Shown: in pieces, positions 19,885 through 28,520 of the stretch
How the letters are laid out: each line of letters begins with the position of its first letter
Position numbering within the stretch: position 1 is the first letter of the stretch
DNA from: Tateyamaria omphalii
GTDB taxonomy: Bacteria; Pseudomonadota; Alphaproteobacteria; Rhodobacterales; Rhodobacteraceae
Direction of reading: 5' to 3'
DNA length: 64,000 nucleotides
NCBI RefSeq assembly: GCF_019802125.1
Contig: NZ_JAHVHT010000003.1
Location: 248,001 to 312,000 of the forward strand
Translations under genes and position numbers: made by a program
Notes under the pieces: generated by a model
Seen by the model: the letters and a program-made list of their open reading frames with translations, nothing else
Database searches by the model: none
What the model was told of the DNA's origin: nothing

Positions 19885-20570
19885 CGCTTTTGCGCCTCGA
19901 CCAAATCGCGGCTTCCTACGGAGCAGCACAAGCTTTGTTTGGGGTAGATCTCCATCTCGAAGAAGGGGAGGTGCTGGCCCTCATGGGCCGCAACGGTATG
20001 GGGAAGTCGACCACTATCCGAGTCATTTGCCGATTGATGAAGCACAGTGCCGGACACGTGCAGTTCCTGGGGCGGGACATGGCGCAGGTGTCCCCCCATG
20101 AGGCCGCCCGGGCCGGTCTGGGCCTCGTGCCAGAGGGGCGACGCATCTTTGCATCGCTGACGGTACGCGAAAACCTGATGGCAGCCGCACGTCCGGGCTT
20201 ATGGGACTTCGCGGCCGTCACCCGATTGTTTCCGCGTCTCAAAGAACGCGAGGGACAGATAGCACGCCACTTGTCGGGCGGGGAGCAACAGATGCTCGCC
20301 ATCGGGCGCGCGCTGATGACGAACCCGCGCCTGATGCTGCTGGATGAGGCGACCGAAGGTTTGGCACCGGTCGTGCGGCAAGAAATTTGGGATGCTCTGG
20401 ATGCCGTACGGCGCGACACGGGTATGTCTTTGATCGTTGTCGACAAATCGTTGACCGAATTGGGCCGGATCGCGGATCGTGCCACGATCCTTGAGCGTGG
20501 TCAGTCAGTATGGACGGGTTCGATGTCGGATGTCGCGGGGGATGTGGCGAACACTTATCTTGGCGTCTGA
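19881..20570 (+). CDS. HAAT-family ABC transporter ATPase (LivF type)
   Basis: 229-residue ATPase, last gene of the first liv-type operon. Walker A GRNGMGKSTT, LGLVPEGRRIFASLTVRENL, signature HLSGGEQQMLAIGRAL and Walker B LMLLDEATEGLAP are present. Where most LivF proteins have VEQN at the switch position, this one reads VVDKSL, so the H-loop is unusual. It ends 14 bp from the convergent photolyase-like gene. Confidence 0.93.
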   Translation: MTLLRLDQIAASYGAAQALFGVDLHLEEGEVLALMGRNGMGKSTTIRVICRLMKHSAGHVQFLGRDMAQVSPHEAARAGLGLVPEGRRIFASLTVRENLMAAARPGLWDFAAVTRLFPRLKEREGQIARHLSGGEQQMLAIGRALMTNPRLMLLDEATEGLAPVVRQEIWDALDAVRRDTGMSLIVVDKSLTELGRIADRATILERGQSVWTGSMSDVAGDVANTYLGV

Positions 20571-20584
20571 AGATCTGGGCGGCG

Positions 20585-21814
20585 CTACTCCGCCGCCCGC
20601 AACCCGCGCAGTTCGCCCAGCAAGCGCGGAATCTTGTCCTTGAATCGAAAGAACCCATGGGTCGCGTTGGGCCACGCCGTGCTGTCGAATGTCCGACGAA
20701 TGCGACGCAGCGGCGGCGCAGCGTCTTGCCCGCTGTACCGGGACAAGACATCGGCAGCTGGCCCCACGGGCGCATAGGCTGTGACCACTTGATCAACACC
20801 CGCTGCCTCGGCCCAGGCCGACAGGGCCGCTGCGGTCGGTGCGACATGAGACACCGCGCCCAAGCGTTCGCCAAAGCGATCAACGGTATCCTTGGCCGCC
20901 GCGTCTGCAAATTCTGTAACATGCGGTGCCATGGCCAAGGGTGACAGGCCGCTCCGCGTTGTGATGATCGCGGTGGCGGTCGGTGCGATCCCCGCGTCCA
21001 GGATGAAACCGGGGCTTAGATCGTCGTCATGCAGGATCAGGCCTGTGCGCGGGCTGGGGATCGGCAGGTCGGCCTCGGGCAGGAGCATTGCATCCGGCTT
21101 CGGCGGGGCGGACAGGGCGGGTGCTTCGCCTGCCAACTGCCACTTGGGCGCAAAGCGTCCCTCGGTGTATTTCGATATGTTCGAGGTGCGCGCGAGGTAG
21201 GTCTTGCCCGGTGTCTGGATACCCGCCACCCACCGCCAGCTCAGCGTATTCGATGCGGGATCGCCATCAAGCAGATGACGCAGGAAAAAATCAGCGCCCA
21301 ACTCCCAGGGCAGTCGGAGCGTGAAAATCCAGATCGAAGCAAACCACATCCGGGCGTGGTTGTGCATATAGCCGGTTTCGACCAACTCGCGCGCCCAGGC
21401 GTTGAAACACTCGATATCCGTTTCGCCCTTGCACGCCTGCTCCCATCGGTCGCGCAATCCCGATTGGGTCTGAACATTGTCAAGCGCGCCCTTCAGCGAT
21501 GTCTTGTACTGCCCCCAAGCAGCGGGCCGCATCTCCAGCCATCCTTTCCAGTAGGTCCGCCAGTATACCTCCTGTATGAACTTTTCCGCGGCGCTCGGGC
21601 TGTGGCGTAACAGCGTTGCCTCAAGCACTTCAGCTTCGGTCAAGAGACGGGCGCGGATGTAAGGTGACAAGGTCGACACACCGTCATGGTTGTCGCGGCC
21701 CAGATCGTAGTTGCGCCGCGCGGCATAATCGCGCCCGGCTCGGGGCACAAAGCGGTTCAACCGTTCAAGTGCGGCGGTGCGGGTCGGAGGAAATCTGGTC
21801 AAGGCTTCGGTCAT
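20585..21814 (-). CDS. photolyase/cryptochrome-like FAD protein with swapped domain order
   Basis: 409-residue protein. The N-terminal 270 residues resemble the helical FAD-binding domain of photolyases: TAALERLNRFVPRAGRDYAA, RRNYDLG, GVSTLSPYIRARLLTEAEVL, KFIQEVYWRTYWKGWLEMRP, ETGYMHNHARMWFASIWIFT and TLSWRWVAGIQT (the photolyase Trp-rich FAD/DNA contact region). The C-terminal 140 residues look like the alpha/beta antenna domain that normally comes first (GLILHDDDLSPGFILDAG, WAEAAGVDQVVTAYAPVGPA). This suggests circular permutation. A far longer open frame upstream is a shadow of clpP, so the ATG at 21814 is used. DNA repair or light sensing is possible; activity is unproven. Confidence 0.8.
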   Translation of the reverse strand: MTEALTRFPPTRTAALERLNRFVPRAGRDYAARRNYDLGRDNHDGVSTLSPYIRARLLTEAEVLEATLLRHSPSAAEKFIQEVYWRTYWKGWLEMRPAAWGQYKTSLKGALDNVQTQSGLRDRWEQACKGETDIECFNAWARELVETGYMHNHARMWFASIWIFTLRLPWELGADFFLRHLLDGDPASNTLSWRWVAGIQTPGKTYLARTSNISKYTEGRFAPKWQLAGEAPALSAPPKPDAMLLPEADLPIPSPRTGLILHDDDLSPGFILDAGIAPTATAIITTRSGLSPLAMAPHVTEFADAAAKDTVDRFGERLGAVSHVAPTAAALSAWAEAAGVDQVVTAYAPVGPAADVLSRYSGQDAAPPLRRIRRTFDSTAWPNATHGFFRFKDKIPRLLGELRGLRAAE

Positions 21815-21946
21815 GGGGGGCGAGCTAGGGGGACGTGCGCCCTCTTCAAGCGCCCGCGTGCTCTTGCAGCCCCCGTTGGCCGATACTAAGACTCGGGTAA
21901 TATCTCTGCGGGTATGGTCCTGCAGACGTCTGACGAGGCAGGACTT

Positions 21947-22588
21947 ATGCGCGATCCCATTGATCAATATGCTCACATCACCAACAACCTGGTCCCCATG
22001 GTGGTCGAACAGACCAGCCGTGGCGAACGGGCCTACGACATCTTTTCGCGCCTGCTCAAGGAACGGATCGTGTTTATCAACGGGCCGATCCATTCCGGAA
22101 TGAGCCATCTGGTTGTGGCCCAGCTGCTGCACCTCGAGGCGGAAAACCCGTCCAAGGAAATCAGTATGTATGTCAATTCGCCGGGCGGCGAGGTGACGGC
22201 CGGGATGTCGATCTACGACACGATGCAGTATATCAAGCCCAAAGTGTCGACCCTGATCTGCGGCATGGCCGCCTCCATGGGTTCGGTTGTTGCGATCGGA
22301 GGTGAGCCGGGGATGCGCTTTGCCCTCCCGAACTCCGAAATCATGGTGCACCAGCCCTCGGGCGGGTCGCAAGGGACAGCCGCAGACATCCTGATCTCCG
22401 CCCGTCACATCGAGAGAACGCGCGAGCGTCTGTACCAGCTCTACGTCAAGCACGCCGGTCAAGACTACGATACGGTAAAGCAGGCGCTGGATCGCGATAC
22501 CTGGCTGACGCCAGAAGAGGCAAAGGAATGGGGCCACATCGACGAGATCGTGGACCAGAGATCGAAGCCTGACGATGACGAAAAATAA
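21947..22588 (+). CDS. clpP: ATP-dependent Clp protease proteolytic subunit
   Basis: 213-residue serine peptidase that forms the ClpXP degradation chamber. The catalytic triad is visible as Ser110 (GMAASMGS), His135 (MVHQPSGG) and Asp184 (LDRDTW), matching E. coli precursor numbering within one residue. The ATG at 21947 has the ribosome site AGGCAGGA; an upstream in-frame ATG at 21914 lacks one. Oligomer and degradation-pore segments ([20 protein letters not shown]) are conserved. clpX follows 162 bp downstream, the usual pairing. Confidence 0.95.
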   Translation: MRDPIDQYAHITNNLVPMVVEQTSRGERAYDIFSRLLKERIVFINGPIHSGMSHLVVAQLLHLEAENPSKEISMYVNSPGGEVTAGMSIYDTMQYIKPKVSTLICGMAASMGSVVAIGGEPGMRFALPNSEIMVHQPSGGSQGTAADILISARHIERTRERLYQLYVKHAGQDYDTVKQALDRDTWLTPEEAKEWGHIDEIVDQRSKPDDDEK

Positions 22589-22596
22589 GGCAATTG

Positions 22597-22637
22597 CGCT
22601 GGTCCTCACGGCCAGCGTGATCTGACCGCGAGGTCAG
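22597..22637 (+). terminator. two small hairpins between clpP and clpX
   Basis: CGCTGG/CCAGCG (22597-22602/22612-22617) and CTGACC/GGTCAG (22622-22627/22632-22637) follow the clpP stop. The downstream bases GCAAAAAG give no T-run on the plus strand, so this may be a weak or Rho-dependent terminator or an mRNA-stability element separating clpP from clpX. Confidence 0.35.
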
Positions 22638-22750
22638 GCAAAAAGACGATTGTGGACCCCGCGGGGCTGTCCTAAGCTGACGGGCAACGCGGGGCGAACC
22701 GGAAACCCACCGGCGCCTGAGATGGCGGCATATGCCGGGAAGGACGCGAT

Positions 22751-24016
22751 ATGGCGACGAATTCGAGCGGCGACAGCAAGAATACCCTCTACTGCAGCTT
22801 CTGCGGCAAGAGCCAGCACGAGGTCCGCAAACTGATTGCAGGCCCGACCGTTTTCATCTGCGATGAATGCGTCGAGCTGTGCATGGACATCATCCGCGAA
22901 GAGACGAAGGCATCCGGCCTGAAGTCGACCGATGGTGTGCCAACGCCCAAGGATATCTGCGAGGTACTGGATGACTACGTGATCGGCCAGGCCATGGCCA
23001 AGCGTGTGTTGTCGGTCGCCGTGCACAACCACTACAAGCGCCTCAACCACGCCCAGAAGGGCGGGGACATCGAACTGGCGAAGTCCAACATCCTGCTGAT
23101 CGGTCCCACGGGCTGCGGTAAAACGCTGCTGGCCCAAACGCTCGCGCGCATCCTCGATGTGCCGTTCACGATGGCGGACGCGACAACGCTGACCGAAGCG
23201 GGTTATGTGGGTGAGGATGTCGAAAACATCATCCTCAAGCTGCTGCAGGCCTCCGAATACAACGTCGAACGTGCGCAGCGCGGCATCGTCTATATCGACG
23301 AGGTAGACAAGATCACCCGTAAGTCCGAAAACCCGTCCATCACCCGCGACGTGTCGGGCGAAGGTGTGCAGCAGGCACTGCTCAAGCTGATGGAAGGTAC
23401 GGTAGCTTCCGTTCCGCCGCAGGGTGGGCGCAAGCATCCGCAGCAGGAATTCCTGCAGGTGGATACCACCAACATCCTGTTCATCTGCGGCGGCGCCTTT
23501 GCGGGCCTCGACAAGATCATCGCGCAGCGCGGCAAGGGCTCGGCCATGGGCTTTGGTGCTGATGTGCGCGACAATGACGAACGCGGCGTGGGCGAAATCT
23601 TCACCGATCTTGAGCCCGAAGATCTGCTCAAATTCGGCCTGATCCCGGAATTCGTCGGTCGTCTGCCGGTGCTCGCAACGCTCGAGGATCTGGATGAAGA
23701 CGCGCTTGTCACCATCCTGACCCAGCCCAAGAATGCGCTCGTCAAACAATACCAGCGCCTGTTCGAGCTTGAGGATACAACGCTCACCTTCACCGAAGAC
23801 GCGCTGAGCGCTATCGCCAAACGCGCCATCGAGCGCAAGACAGGTGCGCGTGGCTTGCGGTCTATCCTCGAGGACATCCTGCTCGACACCATGTTCGAAC
23901 TTCCGGGCCTCGAATCGGTGACCGAAGTGGTGGTGAACGAAGAAGCGGTGACATCCGATGCGGCACCGTTGATGATCCATGCCGAAGCAGAGAAAGAACC
24001 AGCCTCGGCGGGCTGA
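22751..24016 (+). CDS. clpX: ATP-dependent Clp protease ATP-binding subunit ClpX
   Basis: 421-residue AAA+ unfoldase that feeds substrates to ClpP. Zinc-binding domain Cys15, Cys18, Cys37 and Cys40; Walker [13 protein letters not shown]; pore loop GYVGEDVEN; Walker [11 protein letters not shown]; a second pore-loop region around [11 protein letters not shown]; the IGF-equivalent loop region; and sensor-2 [17 protein letters not shown]. Start ATG is preceded by GGAAGGA. The length and order are those of the family. A classic terminator follows at 24041. Confidence 0.97.
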   Translation: MATNSSGDSKNTLYCSFCGKSQHEVRKLIAGPTVFICDECVELCMDIIREETKASGLKSTDGVPTPKDICEVLDDYVIGQAMAKRVLSVAVHNHYKRLNHAQKGGDIELAKSNILLIGPTGCGKTLLAQTLARILDVPFTMADATTLTEAGYVGEDVENIILKLLQASEYNVERAQRGIVYIDEVDKITRKSENPSITRDVSGEGVQQALLKLMEGTVASVPPQGGRKHPQQEFLQVDTTNILFICGGAFAGLDKIIAQRGKGSAMGFGADVRDNDERGVGEIFTDLEPEDLLKFGLIPEFVGRLPVLATLEDLDEDALVTILTQPKNALVKQYQRLFELEDTTLTFTEDALSAIAKRAIERKTGARGLRSILEDILLDTMFELPGLESVTEVVVNEEAVTSDAAPLMIHAEAEKEPASAG

Positions 24017-24040
24017 TCACATCGTGACATTGGATCGGAA

Positions 24041-24065
24041 GGCGGGTGTCACACCCGCCTTTTTC
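24041..24065 (+). terminator. rho-independent terminator of clpX
   Basis: GGCGGGTG-TCA-CACCCGCC hairpin (24041-24059) followed immediately by TTTTT. It lies 24 bp after the clpX stop codon. Confidence 0.9.
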
Positions 24066-24127
24066 ATGTCGTCATAGTGCAATCGTAAGGCGCACTTACG
24101 TGTGCGCCCAACCCCAAAGGAAGCGCC

Positions 24128-24490
24128 ATGTCCATTCAACGCATCCACTCCGGTGGCGAATATGAACCCAAGGTCGGCTATTGCCGCGCCGTGGCGGCGG
24201 GCGGCTGGATCCACGTCGCAGGCACAGTCGGTCACGGCACCACTGCGGTTGAACAATGCCGCTCCGCACTCGAGATTATCGGGAATGCCCTAAAGGAATG
24301 CGGCGCTGACTTCAGTCACGTGGTGCGCGTGACTTACATGCTCCCTGACCGCAACGAATTCGAACCGTGCTGGCCGATGCTGCGCGAGGCTTTCGGGGAC
24401 AACCCGCCCGCCGCCACGATGATCGAATGCGGGCTGATCACGCCCGAGGACCGGATTGAAATCGAAGTGACGGCCTACAAGGGAACGTGA
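24128..24490 (+). CDS. RidA/YjgF-YER057c-UK114 family protein
   Basis: 120-residue protein of the Rid family; typical members hydrolyse reactive enamine/imine intermediates formed by PLP enzymes. It contains YCRAVAAGGWIHVAGTVGHG, then AALEIIGNALKECGADFSHV-like central helix residues, VVRVTYML and a C-terminal EIEVTAYKGT. The key Arg of active RidA (near residue 105) is not clearly matched: the equivalent stretch reads AATMIECGLITPEDRIEIEV, closer to the Rid subfamilies lacking it. The usual functional name is therefore provisional. Confidence 0.85.
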   Translation: MSIQRIHSGGEYEPKVGYCRAVAAGGWIHVAGTVGHGTTAVEQCRSALEIIGNALKECGADFSHVVRVTYMLPDRNEFEPCWPMLREAFGDNPPAATMIECGLITPEDRIEIEVTAYKGT

Positions 24491-24585
24491 TCACCTTCAT
24501 GCCGGATCGGCGCCTGTGCGTCCGTGTCCACTGGACGACGCTGGCATGATGCGGCATAGACGGTTCAAAGCGCTGGAGGCGAAAC

Positions 24586-24969
24586 ATGGGCATTCTCAAC
24601 ACGCTGCTGCGGGCAGTCACCTGGTGGAACGGCCAAACTCTGAACACGCAACTCTTCACGGCCCGCAAGGGCGTGAAAGTGGGCGAAGACAGCCAGGGCA
24701 ACGTCTTCTACAAGACGCAGGACGACAGCAAACGCTGGGTGATCTACAATGGCGAGGCCGAGGCGAGCCGGGTGGATCCCGAATGGCATGGCTGGCTGCA
24801 CCGCACCTGGGATGAGCCACCAACAGACAGGCCGCTCAAGCGCAAGGAGTGGGAAAAGCCGCACCAGCCCAACCTGACCGGCACGGCGCTGGCCTATGCA
24901 CCCGCTGGTTCGATCCGCAGGGCGGAGCCGGCGGACCGGTCCGACTACGAAGCCTGGACGCCGGAATAA
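24586..24969 (+). CDS. NADH:ubiquinone oxidoreductase 17.2 kDa-type accessory subunit (NDUFA12-like)
   Basis: 127-residue protein with the NDUFA12/B17.2 signature: [20 protein letters not shown], then [39 protein letters not shown] and [18 protein letters not shown]. Alphaproteobacteria keep this supernumerary complex I subunit, unlike most other bacteria, which supports the taxonomic placement. It is unlinked to the nuo operon here and followed 1 bp later by the mlaD-like gene. Confidence 0.92.
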   Translation: MGILNTLLRAVTWWNGQTLNTQLFTARKGVKVGEDSQGNVFYKTQDDSKRWVIYNGEAEASRVDPEWHGWLHRTWDEPPTDRPLKRKEWEKPHQPNLTGTALAYAPAGSIRRAEPADRSDYEAWTPE

Positions 24970-24970
24970 C

Positions 24971-25423
24971 ATGGCCGAGAACACGACCGAGGTGCTGGTG
25001 GGCGGCGTCGTGCTTGCTGCGGCCATCGGGTTCGCCGTCTACGGCGCGCAAGTCGCAGGCCTTGGCAACAGCGGCGGGGCGTCCTACCCGCTCACGGCCA
25101 GCTTCCGCAGCCTTGAAGGGGTGAATGTCGGCACCGATGTCCGCCTTGCTGGTGTAAAGGTTGGCACGGTCACGGATGTCACGCTCAATCCCGAAACCTA
25201 CCGTGCCGACACCGTCGTGTCGGTACGATCAGACACGCAAATCCCCGATGACAGCGCCATCGTCATCAGCTCCGAGGGGTTGCTCGGTGGCAATTTCGTT
25301 GAAATCATGCCGGGTGGATCACCCTTCTATTTCGAAGGGGGTGATGAAATCACCGACACCCAAGGATCTGTCAGCCTGATCTCACTCCTGCTCAAATTCG
25401 TCTCCGGGGGCGAAGGCGAATGA
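24971..25423 (+). CDS. mlaD: MlaD-type MCE-domain lipid transport protein
   Basis: 150-residue protein with one N-terminal membrane helix (VLVGGVVLAAAIGFAVYGA) and a single MCE domain: SYPLTASFRSLEGVNVGTDV, then RLAGVKVGTVTDVTL, SEGLLGGNFVEIMPGG. MlaD forms the periplasmic hexamer of the Mla system, which moves phospholipids between inner and outer membranes. The ATG at 24971 is chosen because the upstream extension overlaps the preceding gene and has no MCE homology. Other mla genes are not in this window. It overlaps the DUF2155 gene by 4 bp. Confidence 0.9.
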   Translation: MAENTTEVLVGGVVLAAAIGFAVYGAQVAGLGNSGGASYPLTASFRSLEGVNVGTDVRLAGVKVGTVTDVTLNPETYRADTVVSVRSDTQIPDDSAIVISSEGLLGGNFVEIMPGGSPFYFEGGDEITDTQGSVSLISLLLKFVSGGEGE

Positions 25424-25788
25424 TACGCCGCGCCGCACGCATTGCGGCACTGGCGGTCTGCATGGCCACTGGCGCCATGGCCGAGGACCCAACGGAAAGC
25501 GCGCCGGGTGCCGTTCTGCGTGGCCTCGACAAGTTCAGCGGCCAGGTCGTCGACATCGAGATGCTGGCGGGGCGCACCGTGCGGTTCGAACGCCTCAACA
25601 TCACGCTGACCGAATGCCGCTATCCTTCGGGCAACCCATCGGGGAACGCCTATGCGGGGCTGCAAATTTCTGAGGTCGGGCGCGACGGCGTTGTGTTCTC
25701 CGGCTGGATGATCGCCTCTGCCCCTGCTTTGAACGCGATGGAACACGCCCGCTACGACGTTTGGGTCATGCGCTGCACGACGTCCTGA
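25420..25788 (+). CDS. DUF2155 periplasmic protein
   Basis: 122-residue protein with a signal peptide (cleavage probably after AMA) and a DUF2155 domain: VLRGLDKFSGQVVDIEMLAG, then RLNITLTECRYPSGNPSGNA, VVFSGWMIASAPALNAMEHA and YDVWVMRC. The family occurs in alphaproteobacteria and has two conserved cysteines, both visible here (LTEC, MRC). Role unknown; gene order with mlaD suggests cell-envelope function. Its 3' end overlaps the aat gene on the other strand by 37 bp. Confidence 0.87.
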   Translation: MIRRAARIAALAVCMATGAMAEDPTESAPGAVLRGLDKFSGQVVDIEMLAGRTVRFERLNITLTECRYPSGNPSGNAYAGLQISEVGRDGVVFSGWMIASAPALNAMEHARYDVWVMRCTTS

Positions 25789-26399
25789 AAACTGCCAATG
25801 GTCGCGGATGTGAAATCCGCTGAATGGACCCCAAGCGCGTGGTCCAGCCGCGCGTGGTAGGTTGCGCGCGTGATTTCCTGCGCACCCAATGTTGCGAGGT
25901 GCGGTGTCAGGAACTGCGTATCAAAAAGGGTGAAACCGGTGCGTTGCAGGTGATCTACAGCCGCCGCCAATGCCATTTTCGATGCGTTCGGTCGGCGAGA
26001 GAACATGCTTTCCCCAAAAAACGCGCCCTTCAGCACAACGCCGTAGACGCCGCCGACCAACTGGCCCCCGTCCCACACCTCGATCGACCGCGCCTGACCC
26101 CGATCATGCAGGGCCATGTAAAGCCTTCGGATTTCGGGATTGATCCAAGTGTCCACGCGGTCCGCACACCCGTCCACCACACCGGCAAAATCCGCATCTG
26201 CGCGCAGCACCCAATCCGTCCGTCGCATCGCCCGTGCAAGCGAGCGTGAGATATGGAACCCATCCAGCGGCAGCACGCCACGCATACGCGGATCGACCCA
26301 GAACACCTCCGGATCGTCGCGCGACTCCGCCATCGGGAAGATGCCCGCAGCATATCCCTGCAACAGCAGCTCAGGCGTCAGTCTGATCTCGTCTTTCAT
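25752..26399 (-). CDS. aat: leucyl/phenylalanyl-tRNA-protein transferase
   Basis: 215-residue enzyme that adds Leu or Phe to N-terminal Lys/Arg of proteins, creating N-end-rule degradation signals for ClpS/ClpAP. Signature segments: LTPELLLQGYAAGIFPMAES, FWVDPRMRGVLPLDGFHISR, RADADFAGVVDGCADR, TWINPEIRRLYMALHDRGQA, SIEVWDGGQLVGGVYGV, GESMFSRRPNASKMAL and TPHLATLGAQEITR. The ATG at 26399 is used; the upstream extension overlaps the accC terminator region. Confidence 0.95.
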   Translation of the reverse strand: MKDEIRLTPELLLQGYAAGIFPMAESRDDPEVFWVDPRMRGVLPLDGFHISRSLARAMRRTDWVLRADADFAGVVDGCADRVDTWINPEIRRLYMALHDRGQARSIEVWDGGQLVGGVYGVVLKGAFFGESMFSRRPNASKMALAAAVDHLQRTGFTLFDTQFLTPHLATLGAQEITRATYHARLDHALGVHSADFTSATIGSFQDVVQRMTQTS

Positions 26400-26447
26400 G
26401 TGTGGGTCCTGCGAATATGCCGCCAGATTACCGCGACAGCCGCGCAC

Positions 26448-26473
26448 AAAAAAGGGACCGCCGCGGCGATCCC
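26448..26473 (-). terminator. rho-independent terminator of the accB-accC operon
   Basis: On the minus strand GGGATCGC-CGCG-GCGGTCCC forms an 8-bp stem (one G-U) and is followed by TTTTTT. It begins 22 bp after the accC stop codon, between accC and aat. Confidence 0.88.
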
Positions 26474-26495
26474 TGTTGAAAGCGTGTCCGGCCGA

Positions 26496-27842
26496 TCAGT
26501 CTGCCTGCGCTTCAAGCCACTTTTCCAGCCAGTGAATGTTGTAGTCACCGGTGTGGATGTCCTTTTCGGCCAGCAGGGCGTGGAACAGGGGCACCGTCGT
26601 GTCGATCCCGTCGATGATCAATTCGCCCAAGGCCCGGTTCAACCGTGCCAACGCCTCTGCCCGGTCGCGTCCATGAACGATCAGCTTGCCGATCAGGCTG
26701 TCGTAATAGGGCGGGATCGAATAGCCGTCATAAAGCGCCGAATCCATGCGGACCCCCAGGCCACCCGGGGCATGGTATTGCGTGATCCGTCCCGGAGAGG
26801 GCGAGAAATCGGGCAGCTTCTCAGCGTTCAGCCGCACCTCGATCGAGTGGCCGTTGATCTCCAGATCCTCTTGCGTGAACGACATGTCCATGCCGGACGC
26901 CACACGGATTTGCTCGCGCACAAGATCGACGCCAAAGATGGCCTCCGTCACCGGGTGCTCCACCTGCAGCCGCGTGTTCATCTCGATGAAGTAGAACTCA
27001 CCCTTTTCGTACAGGAACTCGATGGTGCCCGCGCCGATATAGTTGATCTTGGCCACCGCATCCGCACAGATGCGCCCGATCTCGGCCCGTTCTTCAGGGC
27101 TGATCGCGGGGCCGGGCGCCTCTTCAAACACCTTCTGGTGGCGCCGTTGCAGCGAACAATCCCGCTCGCCCAGATGCACGGCGCGGCCCTTACCGTCGCC
27201 AAAAACCTGGATCTCGATATGGCGCGGTGTGGTGAGGTACTTCTCAATATAGACTTCGTCGTTGCCAAAGGCGGCCTTGCCCTCGGCTCGCGCGGTCATG
27301 AAAGCGCTTTCCATGTCGGCTGCGGTCTGCGCCACCTTCATCCCACGTCCACCGCCGCCAGCAGTGGCCTTGATGATGACGGGATAGCCGAACTCTTCGC
27401 CGATGGCCTTGGCTTCTTCCAACGTCGCGACGCCCCCGTTCGAACCGGGCACGCAAGGCACGCCGAGTGCCTTCATCGTGTCCTTCGCCGTGATCTTGTC
27501 GCCCATGACGCGGATATGCTCGGCGGTCGGACCAATGAAGGTCAGCCCGTGATCTTCCACGATCTGCACAAACTGCGCGTTCTCCGACAGGAAGCCGTAT
27601 CCGGGGTGGATCGCTTCGGCGCCCGTGATCTCACAGGCGGAGATGATAGCCGGGAAGCTGAGATACGATTGGGGCGAGGCCGGAGGGCCGATGCAAACGG
27701 ACTCGTCTGCCATACGCACGTGCATGGCGTCTGCGTCAGCCGTCGAGTGGACAGCCACCGTCGCAATACCCATCTCTCGGGCTGCACGGATGACGCGCAG
27801 GGCGATCTCTCCGCGATTGGCAATCAGGATTTTGTTGAACAT
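26496..27842 (-). CDS. accC: acetyl-CoA carboxylase biotin carboxylase subunit
   Basis: 448-residue ATP-grasp enzyme carboxylating biotin on BCCP, the first step of fatty acid synthesis. It starts [20 protein letters not shown] and has [10 protein letters not shown], the glycine-rich ATP lid [14 protein letters not shown], the [20 protein letters not shown] segment, [26 protein letters not shown] and the final EVRLNAE. Length is normal. It follows accB by 10 bp in an accBC operon closed by a clear terminator. Confidence 0.97.
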   Translation of the reverse strand: MFNKILIANRGEIALRVIRAAREMGIATVAVHSTADADAMHVRMADESVCIGPPASPQSYLSFPAIISACEITGAEAIHPGYGFLSENAQFVQIVEDHGLTFIGPTAEHIRVMGDKITAKDTMKALGVPCVPGSNGGVATLEEAKAIGEEFGYPVIIKATAGGGGRGMKVAQTAADMESAFMTARAEGKAAFGNDEVYIEKYLTTPRHIEIQVFGDGKGRAVHLGERDCSLQRRHQKVFEEAPGPAISPEERAEIGRICADAVAKINYIGAGTIEFLYEKGEFYFIEMNTRLQVEHPVTEAIFGVDLVREQIRVASGMDMSFTQEDLEINGHSIEVRLNAEKLPDFSPSPGRITQYHAPGGLGVRMDSALYDGYSIPPYYDSLIGKLIVHGRDRAEALARLNRALGELIIDGIDTTVPLFHALLAEKDIHTGDYNIHWLEKWLEAQAD

Positions 27843-27852
27843 GGTGCGCCCC

Positions 27853-28347
27853 TTATTCGAGGATCACGAGCGGGGCGCCAAATTCCACGGCTGCGCCGTC
27901 ATCGACAAGGATGCGCTTGACCGTGCCTGCGCGTGGGGCAGGGATATGGTTCATGGTTTTCATGGCTTCGACGATCAGCAGCGTGTCACCTTCGCTGACC
28001 TGTTGGCCGACCTTGATAAACGATGGCGCGCCCGGTTCCGCCTGCATGTAAACGGTGCCCACCATGGGTGACGTAACGGCGCCCGGATCGTTTGCGGGGT
28101 CTGCCGGAGCCTCGGCGGGTTCTGACGCAGCGACTGCTGCAGGCGCAGGGCTGGCGACGGCTTGTGGGGCGGGGGCGGCGACCTGGGTCACCACCTGTTG
28201 TGCAGTGTGGCGCGACACGCGCACATTCAGGCTGTCGTCTTCGCCATATTCGCGTTTGACCTGCAATTCCGTCAGATCATTTTCACGCAGCAGCTCGGCC
28301 AAGGCCTGGATAAAGGCCACGTCGGCGTCATGATTGCTTTTTGTCAT
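27853..28347 (-). CDS. accB: acetyl-CoA carboxylase biotin carboxyl carrier protein
   Basis: 164-residue BCCP. The C-terminal biotinyl domain has the biotin site Lys130 in [10 protein letters not shown], followed by [18 protein letters not shown]. An Ala/Pro-rich flexible linker covers about residues 60-90, and the N-terminal helix ([20 protein letters not shown]) is typical. First gene of accBC. Confidence 0.96.
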   Translation of the reverse strand: MTKSNHDADVAFIQALAELLRENDLTELQVKREYGEDDSLNVRVSRHTAQQVVTQVAAPAPQAVASPAPAAVAASEPAEAPADPANDPGAVTSPMVGTVYMQAEPGAPSFIKVGQQVSEGDTLLIVEAMKTMNHIPAPRAGTVKRILVDDGAAVEFGAPLVILE

Positions 28348-28464
28348 TTTGTCCTCAACCGGTGGGCGGCGGCGCTTTCCGAACAGGGTTGGCGCATGCT
28401 CAGCGCCGCTTATAGCGCTGCTTATTCGCCGTGGAAAGCGCAGTTGGTGACGTTAGGACAACAC

Positions 28465-28503
28465 CCGCACCAGCATGCATCCGAAAGCTGCATGCTGGTG
28501 CGG
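28465..28503. terminator. strong 15-bp hairpin between accB and the second RTX gene
   Basis: CCGCACCAGCATGCA (28465-28479) and TGCATGCTGGTGCGG (28489-28503) are perfect complements with a 9-base loop. It lies 17 bp beyond the RTX gene stop on the minus strand. No T-run follows on either side, so it may act as a transcript 3'-end stabiliser or with Rho rather than as a simple intrinsic terminator. Confidence 0.55.
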
Positions 28504-28520
28504 ATTGACGTCAGGCGGGA

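Noticed and set aside
20585-22609. 674-codon minus-strand frame over the photolyase-like gene and clpP
   Set aside because: Only its last 409 codons resemble a protein family; the rest is the antisense shadow of clpP.
22634-23980. 448-codon frame antisense to clpX
   Set aside because: clpX has all family motifs and a ribosome site; the antisense product is a histidine/arginine-rich shadow.
26253-27920. 555-codon plus-strand frame across aat, terminator and accC
   Set aside because: It crosses a clear minus-strand terminator and covers two well-supported minus-strand genes; no domain is seen.
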